From: an uncultured Bacteroidales bacterium
GTDB taxonomy: Bacteria; Bacteroidota; Bacteroidia; Bacteroidales; Bacteroidaceae
Direction of reading: 5' to 3'
NCBI GenBank assembly: GCA_902800925.1
Contig: CADCGD010000001.1
Span: 62,001-126,000 of the forward strand
Length of the DNA: 64,000 nucleotides
Within the stretch, counting starts at the first letter, position 1, and every line of letters starts with the position of its first letter. A program made the translations under genes and the position numbers. Below the pieces are notes generated by a model, which made no database searches, was not told the origin of the DNA, and saw only the letters and a list, made by a program, of their open reading frames with translations. This document shows, piece by piece, positions 1 to 8,057 of this stretch.

Positions 1-2
1 AG

Positions 3-389
3 GGTAAGATTATTAACATCTGCTCTATGATGTCTGAGCTGGGTCGTGAGACTGTCAGTGCCTATGCTGCCGCTAAGGGTGGTCTGAAGATGCTGACCCG
101 CAACATCTGCTCAGAGTATGGTGGGTATAACATCCAGTGCAACGGTATTGGCCCGGGCTATATCGCTACGCCCCAGACAGCTCCTCTTCGTGAGCGTCAG
201 CCAGATGGCAGCCGCCATCCCTTCGACAGTTTTATCTGTGCTAAGACCCCTGCTGGTCGCTGGCTCGATCCTTCTGAGCTGGGTGGTCCTGCCGTATTCC
301 TGGCTTCTCATGCTTCGGATGCGGTCAATGGCCATGTGCTCTATGTCGATGGTGGTATCCTCGCCTATATCGGCAAGCAGCCCAAATAA
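3..389 (+). CDS. SDR-family dehydrogenase, KduD/gluconate 5-dehydrogenase type (3' part only)
   Basis: Only the C-terminal 128 residues are in the window; the reading frame is open from base 3 and runs off the left edge. The catalytic YxxxK of short-chain dehydrogenases is visible (SAYAAAK), preceded by the strand ending in INICS and followed by the NGIGPGYIATPQT loop and the VDGGILAYIGKQP end. That tail resembles Bacteroidales proteins annotated as gluconate 5-dehydrogenase or 2-dehydro-3-deoxygluconate 5-dehydrogenase (KduD), which act on unsaturated-uronate products of pectin breakdown. This would suit the RG-I cluster further along, although 34 kb separates them. Family call is firm; the substrate is inferred from similarity remembered, not computed. 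Confidence 0.85.
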   Translation, partial: GKIINICSMMSELGRETVSAYAAAKGGLKMLTRNICSEYGGYNIQCNGIGPGYIATPQTAPLRERQPDGSRHPFDSFICAKTPAGRWLDPSELGGPAVFLASHASDAVNGHVLYVDGGILAYIGKQPK

Positions 390-395
390 TAGAAG

Positions 396-1733
396 ATGAA
401 GAAACTTTATATAGAAACTTATGGATGCCAGATGAACGTCGCAGACTCGGAGGTTGTTGCTTCCGTGATGCAGATGGCTGGCTATGAGACCACGGAACAG
501 CTTGAAGATGCTGATGCCGTATTCCTAAATACCTGCTCGGTACGTGACAATGCCGAGCAGAAAATTTATCATCGCCTCGACGCCCTCGACGCCCTGCGTC
601 GCCAACGTCAGAAGAACTCACCTCTCACCTCTCACTCCTCACCTCTCATTATTGGTGTGTTGGGCTGTATGGCCGAGCGTGTGAAGGACGACTTGCTGCA
701 GAACCACCATTGCGACTTGGTGGCTGGTCCCGATGCTTATCTGTCGTTGCCCGACCTGATAGCACAGGCAGAGACGGGTCATAAGGCGATGAATATCGAA
801 CTGTCGACCAGCGAGACCTACAAGGATATCGTACCCCAGCGCCTGCATGGTGCCAAGATAGGTGGTTTCGTCAGCATCATGCGTGGTTGCAACAACTTCT
901 GCCACTACTGCATTGTGCCCTACACCCGTGGTCGTGAGCGTAGCCGTGACCTGGAGAGTATCTTACGAGAGGTGCGCGACCTGCGCGATCGTGGCTTCAA
1001 GGAGGTGACGCTGCTTGGCCAGAACGTGAACAGCTATCAGGGAAACGACGGAACTTCGTTTCCACAGTTGCTGCGCCGCGTCGCTGAGGAAGCCCCTGAG
1101 ATGCGTATCCGCTTCACCACGAGTCATCCGAAGGATATGAGCGACGAGACACTGCGTGTCATTGCTGAGATGCCTAACGTCTGCAAGCATATCCACCTGC
1201 CAGTTCAGAGCGGTTCGGACCGTATCCTGAAGCTGATGAACCGCAAATACACCCGCGAGTGGTACTTGGATCGTGTGGCAGCTATCCGTCGTATCATCCC
1301 TGACTGCGGCTTGTCAACGGATATCTTTGTGGGATATCACTCTGAGACGGAGGAAGACCACCAGCTCTCGCTGTCGCTGATGCGTGAGGTGGGCTACGAC
1401 TCTGCCTTTATGTTCAAATATTCGGAGCGTCCAGGTACCTACGCCTCGAAGCACCTGCCTGACGATGTTCCTGAGGAGGAGAAGATTCGTCGCCTGAACG
1501 AGCTCATCGCCCTCCAGACGGAGATCTCTGCCCAGCAGAACAAGAAGGACGAGGGTAAAGAGTTTGATGTGCTGCTCGAAGCCTTCTCGAAGCGCAGTCG
1601 CGACCAACTGATGGGACGCACGGAACAAAACAAGGCTGTTGTTGTTAACAAGGGCAGCCATCACATCGGTGAGACGGTGCGTGTCCGTATTACGGGTTCC
1701 ACGAGTGCCACGCTGTTGGGAGAGATTGTTTAG
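396..1733 (+). CDS. miaB: tRNA-2-methylthio-N6-dimethylallyladenosine synthase MiaB
   Basis: Radical-SAM methylthiotransferase that adds the ms2 group to i6A37 in tRNA. The N-terminal UPF0004 domain carries Cys11, Cys47 and Cys91 for the auxiliary [4Fe-4S] cluster; the radical-SAM motif is Cys165-x3-Cys169-x2-Cys172 (RGCNNFCHYC), and a C-terminal TRAM-like domain follows. The 445-residue length is normal. Odd point: residues about 74-84 (NSPLTSHSSPL), just before VLGCMAER, are encoded by five 7-bp repeats (TCACCTC type, 618-652) and look like an insertion compared with the compact loop usual for Bacteroidales MiaB. It starts 6 bases after the SDR stop, probably in the same operon. Confidence 0.96.
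   Translation: MKKLYIETYGCQMNVADSEVVASVMQMAGYETTEQLEDADAVFLNTCSVRDNAEQKIYHRLDALDALRRQRQKNSPLTSHSSPLIIGVLGCMAERVKDDLLQNHHCDLVAGPDAYLSLPDLIAQAETGHKAMNIELSTSETYKDIVPQRLHGAKIGGFVSIMRGCNNFCHYCIVPYTRGRERSRDLESILREVRDLRDRGFKEVTLLGQNVNSYQGNDGTSFPQLLRRVAEEAPEMRIRFTTSHPKDMSDETLRVIAEMPNVCKHIHLPVQSGSDRILKLMNRKYTREWYLDRVAAIRRIIPDCGLSTDIFVGYHSETEEDHQLSLSLMREVGYDSAFMFKYSERPGTYASKHLPDDVPEEEKIRRLNELIALQTEISAQQNKKDEGKEFDVLLEAFSKRSRDQLMGRTEQNKAVVVNKGSHHIGETVRVRITGSTSATLLGEIV
618..652. repeat. 7-bp tandem repeat inside miaB (5 units)
   Basis: Units of TCACCTC: copies at 618, 625 and 639 are exact; 632 (TCACTCC) and 646 (TCATTAT) are variants. Seven bases is not a multiple of three, but the tract as a whole stays in frame. 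Confidence 0.85.
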
Positions 1734-1769
1734 GAGTTAGACACGACCTGGAGAAATCATAAACTAAGC

Positions 1770-2723
1770 ATGCAAGGTAAGAAGTGTCGACGATATTTCC
1801 TGGTGACTATGTTGCTGCTGTCCACTATTGTGAGGGCACAGCAAGAGCGTTTCGTGTTCACCACAGCATGGATGGCTCAGGCCCAGTTTGCAGGTTACTA
1901 TGTTGCCTATGAACGCGGTTTCTACAAGGAGGTCGGCCTTGATGTTGATATCCAGCACCCCACGCTGACCAGTTCGGCCTTGACGCGACTGAAGTCGCAA
2001 CAGTGTCATGCGGCTATGTTTTCACTCCTGTCGGCCATGGACTTCATCTCCCAGGGATTCCCGTTGGTAAACATCTTTCAGGAGTCCATGAACAGTAGCA
2101 ACATGCTTATCTCGCGATGGGATACCAATCCGCTGAAGATGAAGGGTAAGAAGGTAGCCATCTTTAACTCCGACCCCAACTATCTGACCTACATCATGGA
2201 CCGTAGAGAGGGAACGCATTATCAGTGGGTACGGTTCACCAGCGGTATCAACCTTTTCCTCAGTGGCGCTGTCGATGCCACCATGGTGGTCAGCTACAAC
2301 GAGTATTACCAACTCTTGCAGGCTGGTTTCAAGTTCACTGACGAGAGTATCTACCGTTTCTCTGACCACGACTATAACATCCAGGAGATGGGTGTCTATG
2401 TGAAGCGTGACTACTTTGAGAAGCACCGCTCGGCCTGTCAAAAGTTTGCAAAGGCCAGTCGTCGTGGTTGGGAGTGGGCTGCCCAGCATCCCCAAGAGGC
2501 GCTGGAAATCGTAATGAAATATGTTCGCAAACACCATTCTCCCACCAATCGTCACATGCAGAAACTGATGCTGGAAGAGTGTCTGCGACTGCAAATCAAC
2601 AAGGAATCGGGTAAACGGGAGTTTCGTGTGCGCGAGGACATGGTGCAGAAAGCCTCGCAGATGATGAGAGAGAGTGGACTGATAGCACGTCCGGTAACAT
2701 ATAAGGAAATCATGGGACTATAG
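1770..2723 (+). CDS. NMT1/THI5-like solute-binding protein, putative sensory partner
   Basis: A 317-residue protein with a signal peptide (lysine/arginine n-region, hydrophobic LVTMLLLSTIVRA, cleavage after AxA-type RAQ). The body is a type II periplasmic binding fold of the NMT1/THI5/SsuA kind: WMAQAQFAGYYVAYERGFY near the start, GLDVDIQ, and the central KMKGKKVAIFN strand. Such proteins bind small ligands such as pyrimidine precursors, sulfonates or nitrate for ABC importers. No permease or ATPase gene is nearby; instead two Cache-domain signalling proteins follow at 2745 and 4187. The inference is that it presents a ligand to these sensors rather than feeding a transporter. The ligand cannot be told from sequence. 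Confidence 0.85.
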   Translation: MQGKKCRRYFLVTMLLLSTIVRAQQERFVFTTAWMAQAQFAGYYVAYERGFYKEVGLDVDIQHPTLTSSALTRLKSQQCHAAMFSLLSAMDFISQGFPLVNIFQESMNSSNMLISRWDTNPLKMKGKKVAIFNSDPNYLTYIMDRREGTHYQWVRFTSGINLFLSGAVDATMVVSYNEYYQLLQAGFKFTDESIYRFSDHDYNIQEMGVYVKRDYFEKHRSACQKFAKASRRGWEWAAQHPQEALEIVMKYVRKHHSPTNRHMQKLMLEECLRLQINKESGKREFRVREDMVQKASQMMRESGLIARPVTYKEIMGL

Positions 2724-2744
2724 CGAGTTACACTCTAATGAACA

Positions 2745-4190
2745 ATGAGTAGTATTATACGATATATCAGCAGTTCGCTGTCCAGAAGACTGAGCTTCTG
2801 GGTGGTAGTGCTTGTGGCCGCTATCTTCACTGCCGCCTTCGCCCTCATGTTCTCTGAGACGCGTGAGGTGGTGCGCGAGGAAGCCTGGAACAAGGCTACG
2901 AAGACCATCGAGGGTGCTGTACTGCATATCGACAATACGTTGCGACGTGCCGAGGTGGCTGCCAATAATATGCTGGTGGTCATCGAGCAGCATCTTGACG
3001 AGCCAGACCTCATGTTCGACCTGAGCAGGAGGGTGGTGGAGAACAATCCCGATCTGACAGGTTGTAGCATCAGCTTCGAACCAAACTATTACAAGGAGAA
3101 AGGTCGCTATTTCTGTGCCTTCTCCTATGACAACGGTACTTCCATACAGACCAAGCAGGTGGGAACGGACCATTATCAGTATCACTGCATGGACTGGTAC
3201 CTCATTCCTTCACTTCTCGACAACCCCTACTGGATAGAACCCTACTTTGAAGATACGAAGGAAGAGATTGCCATCAAGAAGGTCCTCTCCAGCTACAGTC
3301 AGCCCATCCACGATGCGAAAGGGCATGTGGTAGGTGTGCTCTCTGTTGATATCCGTCTAGACTGGTTCTCGTCGACCATCAGTAAGATAAAGCCCTATCC
3401 CCATTCCTACAGCCTCTTACTGGGCAAAGGAGGCACTTATCTAGTACACCCCGACACCACGAAGCTGTTCTATGAGACGGTGTTCACGCAGACGATGGAA
3501 CATGAGGATACTGTAATTACTCATATTGGTGAGGCGATGTTGGCAGGCGAGACGGGCCATCGTGTGGTGAACATCAACGAGGAGCCCTGTTACGTGTTCT
3601 ACAAACCATTTAAATATACGGGATGGAGCGTGGCCATTATCTGTCCGGAGCGGGATATCTTCGCTTCCTACGACCAATTGAAGCATACAGCACGTATCAC
3701 GGCGGTGGTGGGATTGCTGCTGTTGCTGGTGTTCTGTCTTGGCATTGTAGACCGCAACCTGCGTGCACTCAGGCGTCTGGCCAACTTCACTGCGCTAACC
3801 GCAGAAGGAGAATTTGCCGATGAGGTGCCTGACAGTAAGCGTTCCGACGAGATAGGAATATTACAACGCAGATTCAGGAAGATGCAGCAGGCACTCCGAA
3901 AATATACGGGTCAGCTGCGTCAGGAGACCATGATATTGGAAGAACAGAACCTTGAACTGGGCATTGCCTACAACCGTATCAAGGAAGAGAAGCGAGTGAA
4001 GAACCATGTGCTGCATCAGATGTCGGAAGAGGTGGAGCAACCCGTAAATAACATCCTGACAGAGGCCCGTGCCGTCTGCGACTATCATCATGACCTTACT
4101 GCTGAAAAATTCAGCAGTACCGTCGATGATATGTTGGACAACACCCTGCAGGTAACAACCCTTCTCGATAAGTTTTTGAAAGATGTATGA
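2745..4190 (+). CDS. Cache-HAMP membrane receptor with degenerate histidine-kinase core
   Basis: 481 residues: TM1 about 18-36, an extracytoplasmic double-Cache (PDC) domain about 40-310 (WYLIP...WIEPY, VLSVDIRLDW), TM2 about 318-334, HAMP about 336-388, a coiled coil, then a DHp-like stretch about 415-478. It is a paralogue of the next gene, with matching Cache motifs (CSI..EPN, GRYF.A.S). In the DHp stretch the motif that in the neighbour reads HQIRTP is here EEVEQP: the phosphoacceptor His is replaced by Glu428. No ATPase domain follows. It therefore cannot autophosphorylate and may act as a receptor or a heterodimer partner of the downstream kinase. It overlaps that gene by 4 bases (ATGA), so the two are translated together. 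Confidence 0.88.
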   Translation: MSSIIRYISSSLSRRLSFWVVVLVAAIFTAAFALMFSETREVVREEAWNKATKTIEGAVLHIDNTLRRAEVAANNMLVVIEQHLDEPDLMFDLSRRVVENNPDLTGCSISFEPNYYKEKGRYFCAFSYDNGTSIQTKQVGTDHYQYHCMDWYLIPSLLDNPYWIEPYFEDTKEEIAIKKVLSSYSQPIHDAKGHVVGVLSVDIRLDWFSSTISKIKPYPHSYSLLLGKGGTYLVHPDTTKLFYETVFTQTMEHEDTVITHIGEAMLAGETGHRVVNINEEPCYVFYKPFKYTGWSVAIICPERDIFASYDQLKHTARITAVVGLLLLLVFCLGIVDRNLRALRRLANFTALTAEGEFADEVPDSKRSDEIGILQRRFRKMQQALRKYTGQLRQETMILEEQNLELGIAYNRIKEEKRVKNHVLHQMSEEVEQPVNNILTEARAVCDYHHDLTAEKFSSTVDDMLDNTLQVTTLLDKFLKDV

Positions 4191-6007
4191 ATGAGGTCAT
4201 CAGAAATATCTATAAGTCGGTATCTGTCCGTCTCAGCGTTAGCATACTGACGTTCGTCGTGGTTATCTTTGCGGTGACCATGACCATCCTCATACACCGT
4301 TCGAAGGCGTCGGTACGACAGGCGGCTATTGAGGAATCGGGACAGATGCTTACCAACACGGCACAACGTCTTACCGGCATCATGGACGAGGTGGAGGTGG
4401 CCACGCTCAATACCTATTGGCAGGTGTTCCAACAGTTACAGCCAGACTCGTTGCTGGCACTGTCGGCACGCATTCTGGAGCTTAACCCCATGCTTAATGG
4501 GTGTAGCATAGCCATGGAGCCTAACTTCTTCCCCAGCGAGGGACGCTATTTCTCTGCCTATTCCTTTAATAACGACGGATATATCGATACGGAGAACGAG
4601 GGCAGTGACGATTACCCTTACTTCAATATGGACTGGTATCAGGAACCTTTGAAGAAGGGCAAGGCCTGCTGGGTGGACCCCTTCCAGGACTATAATCCCA
4701 GTGGCATCTATTCGCGCGACGTCATTGCCAGTTTCTGTAAACCGCTGGTTACTAAGAATGGCAGGACTATTGGTGTTATCTCTGTCGACCTGTCGCAGCG
4801 TATGCTTTCCAAAATTCTCACACGGGAATGGCGCTATCCTGACTCTTATTTCATCCTCGTAGGTGCCAAGAATACGATTATCGCCACTAGTAAGGTGGAT
4901 GCAAAGATGGCTGACCTGAAACGACGTGACTGTCTGGTTCTGGAACAACCCTTGTCCGACTCTGGTTGGCGACTGGCCCTGGTGTGTCCTGAGGAGGATA
5001 TCTTTAGGGGCTACAACAAAATGATTATGATTATCGTCAGCGTCATGGTCTTCGGCCTGTTGTTCATGTTTGCCATCTGCTATTACATTGTTCGCAGAAC
5101 CATGGAGCCCGTCATCAAGCTGACCAAGCAGACGACCGATATCGCTGAGGGACATTTCGACAGTCAGATAGCTCCCAGCACACGCATCGACGAGGTGGGT
5201 AAGCTGCAGAACAGTTTCCATACCATGCAACAGTCCATTGCCAGTCACGTGGCTGAACTGGAGACAGCCCGCAGCGAGACAGAACGGAAGAACAAGGAAC
5301 TGACGGTTGCCAAGACGCTGGCAGAAGAGTCAGACCGCAAGAAGACGGCCTTTGTCCAGGATATGTTCCATCAGATACGTACGCCCCTGAATATTATCAG
5401 CGGCTTTGCACAGGTGTTGCGTGACGGCCATAGCCTTATGAGCGAAAAAGATCTGGATGATGTGACACGTGAAATCAAACTGAACGGTCAGACCATCAGT
5501 AATATCATTGACAACTGGAAGAAGGTGCTGGAACTGGAACAGGATGAGGAGATATCGCAGGCTGACCTGGTTGACTGTGGCGCACTCTGTCAGGAGGTAG
5601 TGCGCGACGTCGTGATGCGAAACCCAGATACGGTAACGCTTAAGGTGGAACTGCCTGCAGATAATCTGACGATTACTACCAACAAGGATTACCTGACGAA
5701 GATACTCAGCGAGTTGCTGCACAATGCCAACAAGTACACGCTCCAGGGACATATCACGATTGGTTGTGAGCGCGTTGGCGACGACAGCATCTGTTTCTAT
5801 GTGGCCGACAGTGGACCAGGTATTCCCAAGGAAGACCAGGAACGCGTCTTTACACAGTTTACAAAACTCAACAACTTCAATGAGGGGCTGGGCATGGGGC
5901 TCTTCCTCTGTCGTCAGCTGGCTCAACGACTGGGAGCTACCCTCATGCTCGATACACAGTATGTTGACGGAACCCGTATGGTACTTTCTTTTTGCAAACA
6001 AAAATGA
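4187..6007 (+). CDS. Cache-HAMP sensor histidine kinase
   Basis: 606 residues: TM1 about 18-36, double-Cache sensor about 40-275, TM2 about 279-302, HAMP about 304-355, coiled coil, HisKA with phosphoacceptor His395 (DMFHQIRTPLN), and an HATPase_c domain with N-box LLHNANKYT (about 511-518), G1 box DSGPGIP (541-547) and G2 box GLGMGLFLC (568-575). All residues needed for autophosphorylation are present. There is no receiver domain and no response regulator gene in the cluster, so the partner must be elsewhere. The N-terminal half is homologous to the preceding pseudokinase, which suggests gene duplication. The next gene starts 3 bases after the stop. Confidence 0.93.
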   Translation: MNEVIRNIYKSVSVRLSVSILTFVVVIFAVTMTILIHRSKASVRQAAIEESGQMLTNTAQRLTGIMDEVEVATLNTYWQVFQQLQPDSLLALSARILELNPMLNGCSIAMEPNFFPSEGRYFSAYSFNNDGYIDTENEGSDDYPYFNMDWYQEPLKKGKACWVDPFQDYNPSGIYSRDVIASFCKPLVTKNGRTIGVISVDLSQRMLSKILTREWRYPDSYFILVGAKNTIIATSKVDAKMADLKRRDCLVLEQPLSDSGWRLALVCPEEDIFRGYNKMIMIIVSVMVFGLLFMFAICYYIVRRTMEPVIKLTKQTTDIAEGHFDSQIAPSTRIDEVGKLQNSFHTMQQSIASHVAELETARSETERKNKELTVAKTLAEESDRKKTAFVQDMFHQIRTPLNIISGFAQVLRDGHSLMSEKDLDDVTREIKLNGQTISNIIDNWKKVLELEQDEEISQADLVDCGALCQEVVRDVVMRNPDTVTLKVELPADNLTITTNKDYLTKILSELLHNANKYTLQGHITIGCERVGDDSICFYVADSGPGIPKEDQERVFTQFTKLNNFNEGLGMGLFLCRQLAQRLGATLMLDTQYVDGTRMVLSFCKQK

Positions 6008-6010
6008 GCT

Positions 6011-7984
6011 ATGACGAAATATCCCAAGAGATTGAAACTTTTACATGCATATATTGCTCCGCTTTTAGCATTGCTATTGAACCAGCTATTGGCTTATGTG
6101 GTCTATTTCATAGCCCGCATAGCTTATCTGCTAGATAACTGGAGTTATTTCTCAGAAAGCCTGTCATGGGAAATTTGGCAAGGGGGATTGGTGTTTGATA
6201 CCTCTGCCATTCTTGTGACCAATATTCCCTATATTGTGCTGATGCTGTTTCCTTTACATTGGAAAGAATGTAAGGTGTGGCATCTGGTTTGCAAGTGGGA
6301 GTTTGTCATCATCAACACGCTGGCATTAGTCTTGAACCTATGTGATGCAGCCTATTTCCCCTATACCATGCGACGTACCACGGCAACGGTGTTTGACGAG
6401 TTCCAAAACGAAGGAAACATAGGTGGAGTTTTCTTCATAGAGGCTCTGCGTCACTGGTATTTCGTAGTGCTGACAGTCATCGTGGCTTATGGCCTTTGGA
6501 AACTCTATATCACCCCCAAGTTAGAAGCCAATAAACTCTCATGGTGGCGTTATGACCTTGTCACATTAGCATCTCTGGCGGCAGTGGCTCCCTTTGTGGT
6601 AGCAGGAATCCGTGGTGGTTTCGCTACTGCCGTGCGCCCCATCACCATCAGTAACGCTAATCAGTATGTGAACCGACCTACGGATGCTGCTTTGGTGTTG
6701 AACACACCTTTTTCAATCTATCGTACCATTGGCCTGAATGTCTTTGTGGTGCCAGACTATTATAAAGACGGTGATGAGATGGCGCAGGTTTACTCGCCTG
6801 TTCATGTGCCTAACGACACGATACCGATGACGAAGAAGAATGTGGTGGTGCTCATCGTGGAAAGCTTTGGGCGTGAGTATATTGGTGCACTGAACAAGAC
6901 GTTGGAGAACGGCCGCTATCGTGGCTATACCCCCTGTGTCGACTCACTGATTGCCAAGAGCATCACATTCACCCATAGCTACTGCAATGGTCGAAAGTCG
7001 ATAGACGGTATGCCATCTATCCTGAGCAGCATCCCCATGTTCGTAGAACCTTTCTTCCTGACGCCAGCATCCATGAATCATGTGGATGGTATTGCATCGC
7101 TATTGGCTGGTGAGGGCTACCAGACGGCATTTTTCCATGGTGCCCAACGTGGCTCGATGGGTTTCCAGGCCTTTGCACGCAGCACAGGATTCCAGGAATA
7201 CTACGGTCGCGAGGATTATGACGCCGACGAGCGTTTCGGAGGCGATGACGACTTTGATGGCATGTGGGCCATCTGGGACGAGCCGTTCCTGCAATACTAT
7301 GCCACCAAAATGTCGGAGATGAAAGAGCCCTTTATGACTGCCGTATTTACCGCGTCAAGCCATCATCCGTTTGCTATTCCAGAGAAGTGTCAGAAGCGGT
7401 TTCCCGAGGAGAATTTGGAGATTCACAAGTGCATTCGCTATACTGACATGGCTATTGGCAAGTTCTTTGAGACGGCCAGCCGTGAGCCATGGTTCAAGAA
7501 TACCATCTTTGTACTGACCAGCGATCATACCAACATGAGTGACCATCCAGAATACCAGACCGACTTAGGCGGATTCTGCTCACCAATTATTGTATATGAG
7601 CCTGGACGAGAGGCTGAAGTGCTCGACAAAATAGCGCAACAGATTGACATCCTGCCAACTGTAATGGGCATGCTCCACTATCAAAAAACCTATTTCGGCT
7701 TTGGCACCGACCTGCTGAACACACCCGCAGAGGACACGTGGGCAGTGAACTACATGGGTGGCATCTACCAGTATGTGAAACACGGTCATGTCCTGCAGTT
7801 TGATGGCCAGAACACCCGTAGTATCTATGCACTCAGTGATTCACTGATGCAGCACAACCTGATGGAAGACGGAAGATGGAAGACGGAAGACGGCAAGACC
7901 ATCCTGCCACAGATGGAGCGCGAGCTGAAAGCTATCATCCAACAGTATATGGAGCGAATGACACAGGATCGCCTGCAGCCGTGA
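6011..7984 (+). CDS. LTA synthase/phosphoglycerol-transferase family membrane protein
   Basis: 657 residues with about five N-terminal membrane helices (to about residue 210) and an extracytoplasmic alkaline-phosphatase/sulfatase fold (about 275-600). Visible motifs: VVVLIVESFGREY (first metal strand), GRKSIDGMPSILSS (region of the Ser/Thr nucleophile), FFHGAQRGSMGF, TASSHHPF and LTSDHTN (metal ligands Asp-His). The family moves phosphoglycerol or phosphoethanolamine-type head groups onto surface glycans or lipids. The C-terminal tail contains MEDGRWKTEDGKT, coded by a 7-bp repeat. It follows the histidine kinase by 3 bases, so it may be co-transcribed with it. The donor and acceptor are unknown. 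A paralogue lies at 23702. Confidence 0.88.
   Translation: MTKYPKRLKLLHAYIAPLLALLLNQLLAYVVYFIARIAYLLDNWSYFSESLSWEIWQGGLVFDTSAILVTNIPYIVLMLFPLHWKECKVWHLVCKWEFVIINTLALVLNLCDAAYFPYTMRRTTATVFDEFQNEGNIGGVFFIEALRHWYFVVLTVIVAYGLWKLYITPKLEANKLSWWRYDLVTLASLAAVAPFVVAGIRGGFATAVRPITISNANQYVNRPTDAALVLNTPFSIYRTIGLNVFVVPDYYKDGDEMAQVYSPVHVPNDTIPMTKKNVVVLIVESFGREYIGALNKTLENGRYRGYTPCVDSLIAKSITFTHSYCNGRKSIDGMPSILSSIPMFVEPFFLTPASMNHVDGIASLLAGEGYQTAFFHGAQRGSMGFQAFARSTGFQEYYGREDYDADERFGGDDDFDGMWAIWDEPFLQYYATKMSEMKEPFMTAVFTASSHHPFAIPEKCQKRFPEENLEIHKCIRYTDMAIGKFFETASREPWFKNTIFVLTSDHTNMSDHPEYQTDLGGFCSPIIVYEPGREAEVLDKIAQQIDILPTVMGMLHYQKTYFGFGTDLLNTPAEDTWAVNYMGGIYQYVKHGHVLQFDGQNTRSIYALSDSLMQHNLMEDGRWKTEDGKTILPQMERELKAIIQQYMERMTQDRLQP
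7864..7891. repeat. 7-bp tandem repeat near the 3' end of the LTA-synthase-like gene
   Basis: Four units of GGAAGAC/T at 7864, 7871, 7878 and 7885, followed by a partial copy. They encode part of a hydrophilic tail. Confidence 0.85.
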
Positions 7985-8028
7985 TGAAAAATAAAAGAAC
8001 AAAAGAATAAAGAATCAAAAAATATTCG

Positions 8029-8036
8029 TACCTTTG
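8029..8036 (+). promoter_or_regulatory. Bacteroidota -7 promoter element (TACCTTTG) for the ABC exporter
   Basis: TACCTTTG matches TAnnTTTG and lies 21 bases before the start codon at 8058. No clear TTG at the -33 spacing. Confidence 0.65.
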
Positions 8037-8057
8037 TAGCCAAAAGACATCAAGAAT

